Assembly: GCA_000149225.2 (NCBI GenBank)
Contig: CM000694.1
Coordinates: 1,489,623-1,553,622, forward strand
Direction of reading: 5' to 3'
DNA from: Lachancea kluyveri NRRL Y-12651
Lineage: Eukaryota > Ascomycota > Saccharomycetes > Saccharomycetales > Saccharomycetaceae
Length of the DNA stretch: 64,000 nt
Of the stretch, positions 30,513 through 40,976 are shown piece after piece. Within the stretch, counting starts at the first letter, position 1. Every line of letters starts with the position of its first letter. A program made the translations under genes and the position numbers. A model generated the notes under the pieces. The model searched no databases, was not told where the DNA came from, and saw only the letters and a list, made by a program, of their open reading frames with translations.

Positions 30513-32570
30513 ATGAATCATGATTTCCAAAACGTTGCACTGTCCAGAACCGGAACTCCTGTGAATTCTGAGACGGTCAACCTTCAAGAAAGCCCGAGTA
30601 GCATGGGTATGCGTAATGGTCATGCTGAAACAAGCAGCGAGGAAAGCAACAACGGTGATGGTCAGGTCGACTCTGCCCTATGGTTGTTGCGAGACATTTT
30701 GCAAAGCGTATTAACAAAGATCAGGAATCAAAAGAACTTGTATCAGTTTTACACAACGGCAAGAGAACAATGCCTTTCCTATTCGCAGAGCCCGGGCCAC
30801 GTCTCTGTTGATCCCGATTCGATCTTCAAAAACTTGATGGCGTATCCAACAGAGGTTTTGTCTGCGATATACATCCCGGTGACAATACGATTTTTGGACT
30901 GGGCTAACGCTACACACAGGATCCCAGCACAGTGCACAAGCGGTAGAGGAATCGTTACGTCGAAGCGGTGTTTGGGCTTTTTGAAAGACGATTCAAACGT
31001 GTTGAGCCATACTTCTGGAACTGCGCAGAGAATCGTCGAGGGATTGAAACTGTTGCAGAGATTGCAAATGATCATATTCCCAGAAAAACCCGTTTTTTAC
31101 AACGATCCTGGGGACGATCAAGCCCTGAATTCCGTTTGGCAGCCCTTGGAGAGCAGAGAAGTTTACGAGTTTTTGGAATCTCTTTCTAGTCACAGGAACG
31201 AGCTTGAGATGTCTCCTACATCTCCATCGTCCACCACTTCGATGAATCCTCGTTCTTCAATAAGCCGACGCGGTAACCTGTATCCACAGCTTGCTCCCTC
31301 GCCACATGCGACTTCCTTGCCTCCAAACGTTCCCATGCCCTCACTGGCATTCGAGCCTCTCCATCCATCTTCTATCACCGACCAACGCGATGCAGATCTG
31401 CTAAATCCACATGTTACTTTTCCTTCACAACAGACACTCACCAATTCAGACCTAGACATGAAACTTGCGCCTATATTCAACCAAATTATTCCGGACATGG
31501 AACAACGCCTACACTATTTAGCCCTAGAGAACAAAAGCCTAAGAGAACAAAACATGGTTTTACTCCAAAACGTGAGCTCTTTGGAATCTCAAATCGCCCA
31601 ACTTCAAAACTTCGTATCGGTGGTAGTTTCGAAACCTACTGGTGCCACCTCTTTGAGCTTACAACCACAAGAGCCTAGACAGGCTCGTAAGAAAATTGGT
31701 AAAGTTAAACAGCAAAGGACTTCGCCAACACAGATGAGTGCTACACCCAACCAGGCTCCACTCGCCCAGATCGACCAAATTGTTCCAAAACAACCTCCTA
31801 CACTCAACACCGCATCATCGAACCTTCATAATCTGCAATTTTCAAACTCTACAGATCACAGAATGTCTGAGTATGACACCATGTTACATAGCTATGATCC
31901 TCTGATGGTACGAAGCAGTGAATTAGGCAGAAGCTCTAACGGTTTGACCAATTCAACCCAAGAACCAACGTTCGAACTTCACTCGGCAAATCCTTTGATC
32001 ATCCAGGAGGGCCAAAGCAGAATTCTTTCATACCAAAATACACCAGACCCCCAGTTAAGGTCCACCTTGCAGCAGCAGCAGCTTCGTTACACCGAGTCCA
32101 AAAAGGCAAGACCCAAATACAAAGATACTCCTGGATCGCAACTTTCCAAGGGTAAAACTTATCATCCACCAGTGTCGATTACCGGGAAAAACTATCTCGT
32201 TGATGAAGATGGAAGATTGGCCATAGTGATGTCTAATGACCAAGACTCCATCTATAGTATCTATAACGAGTTTTACCAATCTTTGAAACCTCAAGTTGAA
32301 AGTTTTGTAAAAGACTTTGGTAAGAGCAGACTGGTGCAGTTTAAGAAAAAAAGAACGTTTCAAAAAAAGAAGGCCTTTGTTTATTTAGCAGAAAAAATTG
32401 CATACATGCAAAACATGCCTGTAGAGACGGTGCTTGGAATCATAGATCAGATAAGACATCGCGAGGAGAAATCCGTAGTCTGGGCATGTAACAATTTGAA
32501 CTTGTTGAAAGATATGTTAGTAAAACATAGACCCGACCTTCGAGATACCGTCTTCTCTGATACAGAATAA
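30513..32570 (+). CDS. Transcription factor with GCR1_C-like DNA-binding domain
   Basis: This 685-residue protein looks like a member of the Gcr1/Hot1/Msn1 group. Its C-terminal ~95 residues (about 570-665) follow the GCR1_C pattern: an acidic/aromatic start (DSIYSIYNEFYQSL), a basic centre with FKKKRTFQKKK, then a helix YLAEKIAYMQNMPVETVLGIID. A coiled coil rich in Leu, Glu and Asn lies at about 314-372, also a feature of this group, where it mediates dimerisation. The N-terminal 230 residues contain a possible structured region (SALWLLRDILQSVL onward); the rest is Ser/Pro/Gln-rich. I cannot say which S. cerevisiae gene is its orthologue. No such gene lies at the corresponding S. cerevisiae loci as I recall them, so it may be a lineage-specific paralogue or one lost from the S. 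cerevisiae locus. Targets are unknown. Confidence 0.7.
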   Translation: MNHDFQNVALSRTGTPVNSETVNLQESPSSMGMRNGHAETSSEESNNGDGQVDSALWLLRDILQSVLTKIRNQKNLYQFYTTAREQCLSYSQSPGHVSVDPDSIFKNLMAYPTEVLSAIYIPVTIRFLDWANATHRIPAQCTSGRGIVTSKRCLGFLKDDSNVLSHTSGTAQRIVEGLKLLQRLQMIIFPEKPVFYNDPGDDQALNSVWQPLESREVYEFLESLSSHRNELEMSPTSPSSTTSMNPRSSISRRGNLYPQLAPSPHATSLPPNVPMPSLAFEPLHPSSITDQRDADLLNPHVTFPSQQTLTNSDLDMKLAPIFNQIIPDMEQRLHYLALENKSLREQNMVLLQNVSSLESQIAQLQNFVSVVVSKPTGATSLSLQPQEPRQARKKIGKVKQQRTSPTQMSATPNQAPLAQIDQIVPKQPPTLNTASSNLHNLQFSNSTDHRMSEYDTMLHSYDPLMVRSSELGRSSNGLTNSTQEPTFELHSANPLIIQEGQSRILSYQNTPDPQLRSTLQQQQLRYTESKKARPKYKDTPGSQLSKGKTYHPPVSITGKNYLVDEDGRLAIVMSNDQDSIYSIYNEFYQSLKPQVESFVKDFGKSRLVQFKKKRTFQKKKAFVYLAEKIAYMQNMPVETVLGIIDQIRHREEKSVVWACNNLNLLKDMLVKHRPDLRDTVFSDTE

Positions 32571-33321
32571 AGGTGGAATTTTATTAAACTATAATTGTCG
32601 TTTGCTTATTTTGTTTTTGTTTTTTGTTTTTTTGTTTTGTTATTTTTATTTTGCTTCTCTTCCCACCCCTCATCGGTTTAAAGCATCTCAAATGGTGTCA
32701 CTATGTAATGTATGTGTATATTTCTGGTTGTTTTTAGTATAGTTCAACCCTCTGTTTTACTGTTTCGTTTTTCGTTTTTTTTTTCTGTCACAGTATAAGT
32801 TATCCTTGACCTTAAGATAGGATTTATCGCCAAAAAACTGTCACTGACGCATAATCAAGTTTCTTGTTGCCCTCGGAATAGTATTGCTCTTTTAGGAAAA
32901 TGCCAAATTTTTTTCACCGCATTTTCGTTTCTGAAACTAAACCACACTTGCAGTCCCGCTCGAGAAACTTTAGTGGACTTTATTCTCTGCGTGAACCATC
33001 TTTCGAGCTGGATTATTCATTAACGGAGGTAAGCTAAGGCCAACATACAATTAGCGCTAACTCCTGTTGCAGTTGTTACAGTCTATACCGCTCTTGTATT
33101 TCCTTGCTCTGTCATCCAAATAGCATCGCATCGTGCATAATAGGTAAAACGGCGTCCTACCAAACCCTTACAAATAAACGTCCTAGTCCCAGTTTTCATC
33201 TCAATCTGTGTAAAATTCACTTCTTTTGCTTTCCTGCGTCCTTCTCCCTTCCCCAACTACTCGAGCAAACTAATCAAAGCCTCTTCTACCGTTTCGCCTC
33301 AATCTAAAACATTGGTCAAAC
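32571..33321. other. Intergenic region upstream of RAX2
   Basis: This 751-base spacer lies between two plus-strand genes. It has T-rich stretches just after the upstream stop, likely 3' processing signals, and the RAX2 promoter. No further gene or RNA was recognised. Confidence 0.5.
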
Positions 33322-36300
33322 ATGACCGCTTTCCTCAAAATTCTAACAGCTACTTATGCACTCTGCCAATTGGTTACGGGCTCTCAACTTTCTTCGCTCA
33401 AGGAAAAACTAAATATACAGGATTTGTCCATACCGCAAATTGACTTGTCCTCAAGCGTTAACGATGAGATGGCACTCTTGGGTGACTTTGAGGATTTGAC
33501 GTTTTATAGGTATACAGGCCAAGAAAATTTCACAGGCAGTATCACAGAGACTGAGAAAGACTTGATATACTACTCTAATGGTACATTCATCAAATTGGAT
33601 TCTCTGTCAGATGAAAACGCTACAGCGGATATTAACCATATAATACCCTTTGGTGATGACTCTTTTATATTGAGTGGTACAGGTACTCTTCCAGGGGGCC
33701 ATAATCTAGAGCAGCAGCTCCTGTACAATTTGTCCAGCTTGGAATATACTGCGATATTCAACCAGAGTATATCGACAGTCAATGACATCCTCGCAGATGA
33801 CGAAATTGTGTATTTTGGCGGTGAGTTTCAATACACTCTTGGTAACTCAACTGGTCATAGCGTTGTATTGTGGAACTCCACTACAAATGAGATACAACTT
33901 TTGCCATTCAAAGGCTTTGGTTTGGATTCTGTGGTGAACTCCATACTGAGATTGGACAACGACAACATTGTTTTTGCCGGTAAGTTCAATACCTTGGATG
34001 ACAATACTTTATTAAAACAAATCCGTGGCAGCAACTCTTCGAAAAATGCCACAGATATTGAGTTCGATCAATTAATCCCATTGAAGCATGCTGGCTGGTC
34101 TTCTCAAGGTTCGTTAGAACATTCCTCATTGATTTGTCCATCAGACGACAGTGATGGCTGGTTTCAAGAAGGTACGGCCACGGGAGACTTTACTGTTTCA
34201 TTACTAACTGATTTGAGGCCGTCTAAGCTAAGAATATATAACGCCTTCGACTCAGATTATCAAGTTTCATTATTCAGGATCATTACCTCTCCTGCAAACG
34301 GTATCATGAACTTAACTTATCTAGATCCGCAAACCGGCGAGCTTTCATACTGTGATGCATGGTGCCCTCTATTATCCACCGAACTATTGGAGCAGGCAGA
34401 GGCCAATGTCACTATATCTTCTGACTCGGTCGCTTACATTGGCAACAACAACACGAACATCAAATGGACTTCGGCTTATCAAGAATTTGCCTTTGTTAAT
34501 GAGGTTTCCGTTGAAAGTTTGACATTTTTGGCACTCGATTCTTACGGCTCTAGTGTTGGATTAGATGGCTTTGAGATGTACCAAAACGGCTACCCAACTT
34601 TCGCAAACGACACCTTAAATCAGCCAAACTGTGACAATATCAATAGTTATTCACATGCTGTGACTTCATCAAAACAACAATGGACCCAAGGTTCAATGGA
34701 CTCAAGCTACATTCTCTCCACTTATGATGGCACTGGGGATCTCCCAAGCGTCAACTTTTACCCTAACATCACGTATGCTGGTGACTATACCTTGAATATG
34801 GTTACTCCCGGGTGTACTGGAGATGGCAGTTGCTCCTCTAGGGGTATAGTTAACGTGACAGTTTGGGATCAAATTAATGATACTGTTTTGTCAACTAAAC
34901 TGATATACCAAAATAATAATGATGAGAAGTACGATCTATTATATTCTGGATATTTGGAGTCTGCTCCCAAGATTACTTTGAAGTTTTACGAGTCTATCAA
35001 CACTGATTCTAGCACATCCATCATGGTAGCTGATAGAGTTGATGTGATAATAGACTCTATTGATCAATCTAAAATCGGTCTTAAAACTATAAATGAGACC
35101 CTGAATGGTTTATTTCAATACCAAATATCCAATTTCACTACCATATCAAATGACTCGCTCAAAATTGGAAACACTACAATAAACAGATATTCAATTGAAA
35201 ATGTACCATCCAATTCAGAACTTTTTGCTGGTTATTACAACAACACCTTATTAGTCGATGGTGCATTTAATGGCATAGCTGTTCTACAGCTGAATGATGA
35301 CTTGAACATTATATCTGAGCAAAGAATGGGAACTGGTGGCCCAACAGAAGGTATTAATACGTATTCGAATGGCTTGTTGTTTCTAGGCGACTTTAACTTG
35401 TCTTCCCAACAAATCAGCACACTAAGTTATAACGGCACATTCAGCTCATTTGGTAACCTAAGAACTAATATTACAAGATTTAACAATATCACTATTGATG
35501 ACTCAGAACTCCTTGTTTTCAATAACAGGTACATCTTCAATGTTTCCTCAAACGAATATATTCGCAACACCTCATCATTTGCACTATCTTTGTGGTCTGC
35601 TGGCTCGAATAGTAAAGAAGATGGAATACTCGTGGGTGCAGTTTCACAGAGGCAATATACCGAGTTAAATGGTGCTGTGTACATCAATGATGCAAATAGC
35701 ATTTCCACTATAGGATTGCCATCATTTGACGGAAAGAGGGTGTATACTGCAACCTACATCAACGACTCGAGTACAGCATATGCTTACTCCAGCAAAAACG
35801 ACTCTACACATCACGTACTAATAGCACGAGGTAACCGTTCTGAAGACCTACCCGTGTCATGGTCACATGCAGTCAATACTATGATTTACAACAAAGATGA
35901 TTCTTTATTAGCGGTTGGCACAAACGCTGGTGATACTAATGGCACATCTTTATCTCTTTTCAACATAAGCAACAGCAAAATGATCGGCGAGGAAAACTTG
36001 GGGGCTAAATCTAGTGTCAATGCTATAGTAGCATTTAACAAAAATAGTTCCTTGCTTGTTGGTGGTGATTTTACAATCGACAAAGATGACACAAGCTGTT
36101 CAGGGTTATGTTTGTACAACTACAATGCCTCTAAATGGTCAAACTTTTATAACAATTCCATTAGTGGCAATATAACTGATCTCCAGTTTTTCAATGGTAC
36201 GCAATTGTTAATATCCGGTAATCTTTATACCGAAAATGAAACTGGCATAAACTTGGCGAAATTAAATATGGCCAGTAACGAAGTCACAATTTTACGTCAT

Positions 36301-36957
36301 GGCAGCACCATGGTCCAAAGTTTTGTTACTTTTGACCATACAACCGATGAGCTAATAACCCAAAGTGACAACGAAATATCGTATTACACCAATGGAGAGT
36401 GGAAGAATCTCACTAGTGAGGATTTCAACGACTCCCTCTACATGGGTGCACAACTAATTCCATTGAAACAAACTAGTTCGAAGAGAGACGTCAGTAATCG
36501 GGCACTTTTAGTAAATGGTGATTTAAAACACAGCACGTATGGTTCAGTAAGTGCGATGCTCTACGATTTTGAAGATTGGATGCCTTATTTTATTGTTGAT
36601 GGCGAAAATGCTGGCAGAGCCAGTAACATTTTTATGAACAAAGATTTATCATCACTTTACACTACACAAACCATATTACAGGGCAGCAATACCAGCACAT
36701 CTACCACAAGTTCGAACATGCCTAGCGAAACAAGTGATAAGAATGAATCAAGCAGTGATAAGATTGACAGGGGATTTGTGGTTTTGATTGGGTTAGCATT
36801 GGCGATTGGCACAGTAGCTGTTTTAGGAGGTGCTGGTGCTATAATTGCATATTTTTTTGCCGGTAATAAGGGGCAGTATGAACCTCTAAAACCTCGAGTA
36901 GATGAAGGTGATATGATCGATACTGTACCACCTGAAAAGTTAATGAAGTTCGTTTAA
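33322..36957 (+). CDS. RAX2: Bud-site selection membrane protein Rax2
   Basis: This 1,211-residue type I membrane protein is orthologous to Rax2, which with Rax1 marks division sites for bipolar budding. An N-terminal signal peptide (residues 1-20, LTATYALCQLVTGS) is followed by a very long extracellular region with dozens of N-x-S/T glycosylation sites and repeated beta-propeller/kelch-like blades. One transmembrane segment lies at about 1153-1181 (VVLIGLALAIGTVAVLGGAG), and a 30-residue cytoplasmic tail ends in EKLMKFV. Length is near the S. cerevisiae protein (1,220). Convergent with TRS85. In S. cerevisiae RAX2 lies between ARP6 and EMP70, in agreement with this row. Confidence 0.95.
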   Translation: MTAFLKILTATYALCQLVTGSQLSSLKEKLNIQDLSIPQIDLSSSVNDEMALLGDFEDLTFYRYTGQENFTGSITETEKDLIYYSNGTFIKLDSLSDENATADINHIIPFGDDSFILSGTGTLPGGHNLEQQLLYNLSSLEYTAIFNQSISTVNDILADDEIVYFGGEFQYTLGNSTGHSVVLWNSTTNEIQLLPFKGFGLDSVVNSILRLDNDNIVFAGKFNTLDDNTLLKQIRGSNSSKNATDIEFDQLIPLKHAGWSSQGSLEHSSLICPSDDSDGWFQEGTATGDFTVSLLTDLRPSKLRIYNAFDSDYQVSLFRIITSPANGIMNLTYLDPQTGELSYCDAWCPLLSTELLEQAEANVTISSDSVAYIGNNNTNIKWTSAYQEFAFVNEVSVESLTFLALDSYGSSVGLDGFEMYQNGYPTFANDTLNQPNCDNINSYSHAVTSSKQQWTQGSMDSSYILSTYDGTGDLPSVNFYPNITYAGDYTLNMVTPGCTGDGSCSSRGIVNVTVWDQINDTVLSTKLIYQNNNDEKYDLLYSGYLESAPKITLKFYESINTDSSTSIMVADRVDVIIDSIDQSKIGLKTINETLNGLFQYQISNFTTISNDSLKIGNTTINRYSIENVPSNSELFAGYYNNTLLVDGAFNGIAVLQLNDDLNIISEQRMGTGGPTEGINTYSNGLLFLGDFNLSSQQISTLSYNGTFSSFGNLRTNITRFNNITIDDSELLVFNNRYIFNVSSNEYIRNTSSFALSLWSAGSNSKEDGILVGAVSQRQYTELNGAVYINDANSISTIGLPSFDGKRVYTATYINDSSTAYAYSSKNDSTHHVLIARGNRSEDLPVSWSHAVNTMIYNKDDSLLAVGTNAGDTNGTSLSLFNISNSKMIGEENLGAKSSVNAIVAFNKNSSLLVGGDFTIDKDDTSCSGLCLYNYNASKWSNFYNNSISGNITDLQFFNGTQLLISGNLYTENETGINLAKLNMASNEVTILRHGSTMVQSFVTFDHTTDELITQSDNEISYYTNGEWKNLTSEDFNDSLYMGAQLIPLKQTSSKRDVSNRALLVNGDLKHSTYGSVSAMLYDFEDWMPYFIVDGENAGRASNIFMNKDLSSLYTTQTILQGSNTSTSTTSSNMPSETSDKNESSSDKIDRGFVVLIGLALAIGTVAVLGGAGAIIAYFFAGNKGQYEPLKPRVDEGDMIDTVPPEKLMKFV

Positions 36958-37225
36958 AAATAATTTTTTTTTTTTTTTTTTCACTTTTTTGTTTCACTTT
37001 TTGCCATATCATTTATCCATTGTTTTATTTCAATTAATTGACTTTTTAATCGTGTATTATTTCTATTTAAAACTACAGACTGCGCTTTGTACAAAATACG
37101 GATGCTCTATTCTCAAAGTAAGTTAGCACATTCCTTTTTCAAGTAAATAAGGCACAAGAAAAAATAGGCTATCTATGGAATACCAATGTTCCATCATTTT
37201 TCTTTTTGTTTTCTAAAGAGTTCGT

Positions 37226-39385
37226 TCAAGCGTGCATGTTTGCTTCGATTTCTCCGACTAAACGCTCTAATATTAGTCCCTTTCTATAAGAAAAAACAAG
37301 CCCAGAATACACCGTGTCGACATCTCTCAACAGCCATGAAGCCTGTTTCCATTGTTTTTGTTCGCACCATTTGTTGGCTGCGATTAATCTAAAAAAGGCT
37401 GCTTTACGTCTCCTTGTTAAACCCAGTAGTGCAATGTCTTTGTATGGCAATTTATTGGGGTTTACAAAGTCTGCATGTTCCTTTTCGCGATTGCTTAGTG
37501 CTTCATCTTTTGAGTCAGTATCAGACTGTTCCTCTTGATTTCCAGTTTGATTTTTTTCAGTGGAAAAGTGAGATTCGCTGTGATGCTGTGGAGCTCGCTC
37601 ATTTGATTTTGAAATCACTTCTTCGCGTTCGTACTGCAAATGCCTTTGTTTAGCATGTATATGGCTCACTCGGGGATCTACTCTCAATTCATAGCAGTAA
37701 GCCAACTTTTCCCATAACAATACTTGTGATTTGGGACCTAATGGACAGTTTTGAAGAATAGTTTCCAAATATTTGATTGCGTAAGGTGTAGCGGTCCACG
37801 TGTCACTTAAACTTAGAAACAGCTCTGCAGAAAGTAGCATACATCGAGTCTCGTAGCTTTGGGCAGGTTTTGAATCCACAGGAGAATCTGCTTCTGCGAC
37901 ATGTGGACTGGTTAGCTTAGATGCACATTTTTCATAGCATTGTAAGCTCTTGCTTATTAATGGATCAATATCGTTCTTTATCATTTTTACTGTCACTATA
38001 CTCTGTGCACCCATTAATACTGATACAGCACACCATTCGAGACAGGGAGCTAGATACTCTAGGTGGTGTTCAAGATCCTTGGACAATGTGTCGTATGTGG
38101 CGTATGCAGTTCTATAATCAGAGAGCATGAAAGACCAATCTGCCAACTTTCGTAACAAGAACTCGTTTGAGGAAGCTGGGAAAAAATTACTACGCTGTAC
38201 CGCTCCATCAGACTTTGAATTGATGGGTGCTGCTGGTGTTGCTGGAGCACTCTTGGACACAAATCTTCTTAAAAACTTGGCATTAAGGAAAATGGATTTT
38301 CTAGGCTGCAGAATAGTTTCTTCCCAAAAGCTTATCTTCCGCTTCATAAACGGAATCATGAGTTCCGTAATTAATAAATTCAAACGGTCATATATGGTTT
38401 CAACTAACGCAAGAGGCAATTCGAATGAAGAAATTGGATTACTGCTGCCCGTATATGATATGTTATCTTTACCCGGTGCTTCTAAATCCAAAAAATACAG
38501 CATTTCTTCAAGTGATGACATTATTGGAGGATGTAAAATTCTCCTTGGCTCTTCAGCATCATAGTCTTCGCTGTCTCTCCATAATGGCAGTAGAATACTC
38601 TCGACGAATAACTGTTTCTTTAACATCTTTGCCAGCGATTGACATGCTTCAAACTGCTCATGCGAAGAATCATTATAACAAAGCAAAAATACTGGTAAGA
38701 TGTCATTTATATTTATAAAGGTAGGAAAGCTCGCTGCTGACTTTGTTGCTGAATTCATATTCTTAAACCTGATTAGCAGATCGCGTGCATTCTCATATGT
38801 GTCTCCTCTGGAGATGTCCAAGGCAAGCAAGGACATCACTGGGTGATTAAAAGATTCATATGGAGACAAGTATGCTGTAGAAGATATGGCAGCAGTAAAA
38901 AATTTGTGATATATTGAATGCTTCAATAAGCGATGAGGTGTGTTGGCACTCACTCTATGGTCTACCAATCGCAGGTACTTGTCCAAAAAAAGCTCTAATG
39001 AGTGATAGTCAAATAGCATACCATGGTCAGAGACTCTTACGTCTACGAGATCGATCAATGGTCTCGTGAATCTAACAAAGGTTGAAGACTCCCTTTGAAA
39101 CAGACTATTCGAACGAGGTCTTCCTTTGAAATTTGTTTCAGTTTCATTCTCTTGATCTCTATCTGTGACACAGTCACCAAAGAAGCGCAAAAGCATGTAC
39201 ATTGAATGCAAACCATAGGCCTCTTGAAGATGACTATCCAATAAACTAGTTGATGTGACGGCCACAACTGGCGACACCGCATTTGACACAATTTTCTTTG
39301 CTACTTCGCTATTTACGGTAACACTTTCACCAGAGTGATCTATGTGATACAGTAAGTTCATGTAGTTCTCATAAGAGAGCGTCAT
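37226..39385 (-). CDS. TRS85: TRAPPIII subunit Trs85
   Basis: This 719-residue protein is orthologous to Trs85/Gsg1 (698 residues). Trs85 is the subunit specific to TRAPPIII, the exchange factor complex that activates Ypt1 in autophagy and the Cvt pathway. The N-terminal half has the conserved TRS85 block (AYGLHSMYMLLRFFGDCV near 54 and SYESFNHPVMSLLALDIS-type sequence near 176), and the C-terminal half is helical. The stretch around residues 595-640 is charged and low in complexity. No catalytic motif is expected. It is convergent with RAX2 and divergent from EMP70 across an unusually long 1.6-kb gap that holds a transposase relic. In S. cerevisiae TRS85 (YDR108W) is next to TMN2 (YDR107C), consistent with this arrangement. 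Confidence 0.93.
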   Translation of the reverse strand: MTLSYENYMNLLYHIDHSGESVTVNSEVAKKIVSNAVSPVVAVTSTSLLDSHLQEAYGLHSMYMLLRFFGDCVTDRDQENETETNFKGRPRSNSLFQRESSTFVRFTRPLIDLVDVRVSDHGMLFDYHSLELFLDKYLRLVDHRVSANTPHRLLKHSIYHKFFTAAISSTAYLSPYESFNHPVMSLLALDISRGDTYENARDLLIRFKNMNSATKSAASFPTFININDILPVFLLCYNDSSHEQFEACQSLAKMLKKQLFVESILLPLWRDSEDYDAEEPRRILHPPIMSSLEEMLYFLDLEAPGKDNISYTGSSNPISSFELPLALVETIYDRLNLLITELMIPFMKRKISFWEETILQPRKSIFLNAKFLRRFVSKSAPATPAAPINSKSDGAVQRSNFFPASSNEFLLRKLADWSFMLSDYRTAYATYDTLSKDLEHHLEYLAPCLEWCAVSVLMGAQSIVTVKMIKNDIDPLISKSLQCYEKCASKLTSPHVAEADSPVDSKPAQSYETRCMLLSAELFLSLSDTWTATPYAIKYLETILQNCPLGPKSQVLLWEKLAYCYELRVDPRVSHIHAKQRHLQYEREEVISKSNERAPQHHSESHFSTEKNQTGNQEEQSDTDSKDEALSNREKEHADFVNPNKLPYKDIALLGLTRRRKAAFFRLIAANKWCEQKQWKQASWLLRDVDTVYSGLVFSYRKGLILERLVGEIEANMHA

Positions 39386-39857
39386 GTTTGACTTTTGCTT
39401 CTTCTTCTTCTTCTCCTTCTTCTCCCAAGCACTTTCGAGTTACTGATTAGTTTGGATCGTTTTTCTATCTCCGTTTCGGTTCCTTTCCTTAAAAAATCTC
39501 GTTTCGAAACAGACCCGAAACGAAAATTCGGTATTCCAACAATTGAACCCGAGAACACGAACTCAAACACCTAAATTAATACCGAATTGTACGTAGTAAG
39601 ATATTTATCACAAAAAAGGACCGCGTTCCTTGCACCGACAGGACAGGGTAACGAGTTACTAAGGATATGAGTTTTATAGTGAAAGTACATAAGTTGACAA
39701 CTCGTTTTTAACCTACAGGAAGTTACAACGGTATGGATTTTTGACTTGCTTTTAACTTGGATATCCGGATTTCGATATTCTGTAAATTCGCTGCTTTTTT
39801 AGATACAGATTAGCGGTTCAATTTACTCGATTGTACCTGACCTCTTTGTCACCCTAG
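39386..39857. other. TRS85 promoter side of a long intergenic region
   Basis: This is the TRS85-proximal part of the 1.6-kb gap to EMP70. It starts with a CTT repeat just upstream of the TRS85 ATG. I see no gene here, but decayed sequence from the adjoining transposase relic could extend into it. Confidence 0.45.
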
Positions 39858-40508
39858 CAATACTTCCGCTGGTCTGCAATGGTTCGGTTGATCTAGTTGT
39901 ACATTGCTCATGTCACTGATTACAAAATATACCGAAGGAGGAAAGTGCCAGAGGAAACTGCTGTACTGTGTAGCTACCTTGCTGAATCCAGCCTCGTAGT
40001 TGGATGATTTCGACGACTTTACACAGAAAGAAATAGAGAGGGTCAAGAGCCTCAAACAATTTATCGAAGGCTACCTTAGAACGTGATAGGAGATGAGATC
40101 ATTGTTGGCTGCCACTAGCTTTTTTTTTAGGGAAAAGCCAAAGCAAGTTAAAGAAACGGCTATCGAGCGTTATTGAATTGGAAGAATCCAATAGATATGA
40201 AACTGTCATTCTAGATATTGGTGCAAAGCTGTCAATTTCTGAACACGAAAGCTAGAAAAAAGTAACTGTTGCTGTACAGGGCTACTTCGAAACAAAACAT
40301 AGCACGGTGGTACGAACGTGGCTCAAACTACCCAAATTTATGCAGGCCGGTGTTGTTGCTGCCCTGTACAAATTTGAACACTAGTGGTGTTGAACGGTTG
40401 TTTCCGACAAGTAAAAGGCAGATGTAGAAAGAATGGAAAAGCCCCGAGTGCAGAAATGCAAGGAGAGTTATGCTGCTGGGAAATATGTTACACAACTTTG
40501 GGTGCTAA
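39858..40508 (+). pseudogene. Decayed hAT-family transposase fragment (C-terminal part)
   Basis: Conceptual translation of the plus strand gives broken stretches that together resemble the C-terminal half of a hAT transposase. One frame at about 39954-40076 reads KLLYCVATLLNPAS, stop, LDDFDDF, like the LDPxxKLxxF block that precedes the dimerisation region. Another frame at 40299-40508 reads WYERGSNYPNL, then PCTNLNTSGVERLFPTSKRQM, stop at 40425, and RRVMLLGNMLHNFG, which follows the hAT dimerisation signature W....YP.L......(I/L)P.t...sERlFs..k. Several in-frame stops and at least two frame changes rule out a working gene. The 5' half and terminal repeats were not found. It sits between TRS85 and EMP70, where S. 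cerevisiae TRS85-TMN2 have no such element as I recall. Confidence 0.65.
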
Positions 40509-40976
40509 CCAGACGTTTGGGCCCGGAGAGCGCAGACATTCAAGAAAAAGAAGAAAAAGAAAAAAAAACTGGACATAGATTTGCTAATAGTTCCAATGAA
40601 GTACACAGTAAGTGAAATGTTTGCTAGTTGTATCTCACATAAATTCACATTGATAATCCGCATCAAAACTCTTGAATAAATTCTCTCGGGTACATTACCA
40701 CATGCACTTTAATAAAAGCTGTCGTGGACAAGGATCTACTGTTTTAACTCGTTGCGTACATAGCGATGACTCAGGAGTAACTCGAGTTAACTCATTTACC
40801 CAGAAACGTAAGCCGATGATAACGATTGCTATATATATCGTTGAAAACGATATATATTTCATTGAAAAAAAAATTTCCTCATTTTCGCGAGATATAAACA
40901 TAAATCACAACGCTCTAGTTCCTCTTAGTCGCTTTATATTGGGAACGCGGAGAGTGAGTTGCTATAAGTACATAAC
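40509..40976. other. EMP70 promoter region
   Basis: This is the EMP70-proximal part of the gap, about 470 bases. It includes an A-rich purine stretch near 40540-40570 and a nearly self-complementary AT stretch near 40829-40858 (TATATATCGTT then AACGATATATA). No gene was seen. Confidence 0.45.

Noticed and set aside
40384-40578. A 64-codon open frame in the TRS85/EMP70 gap
   Set aside because: It reads a different frame across the hAT relic and gives no recognisable protein; the relic explains the sequence better.
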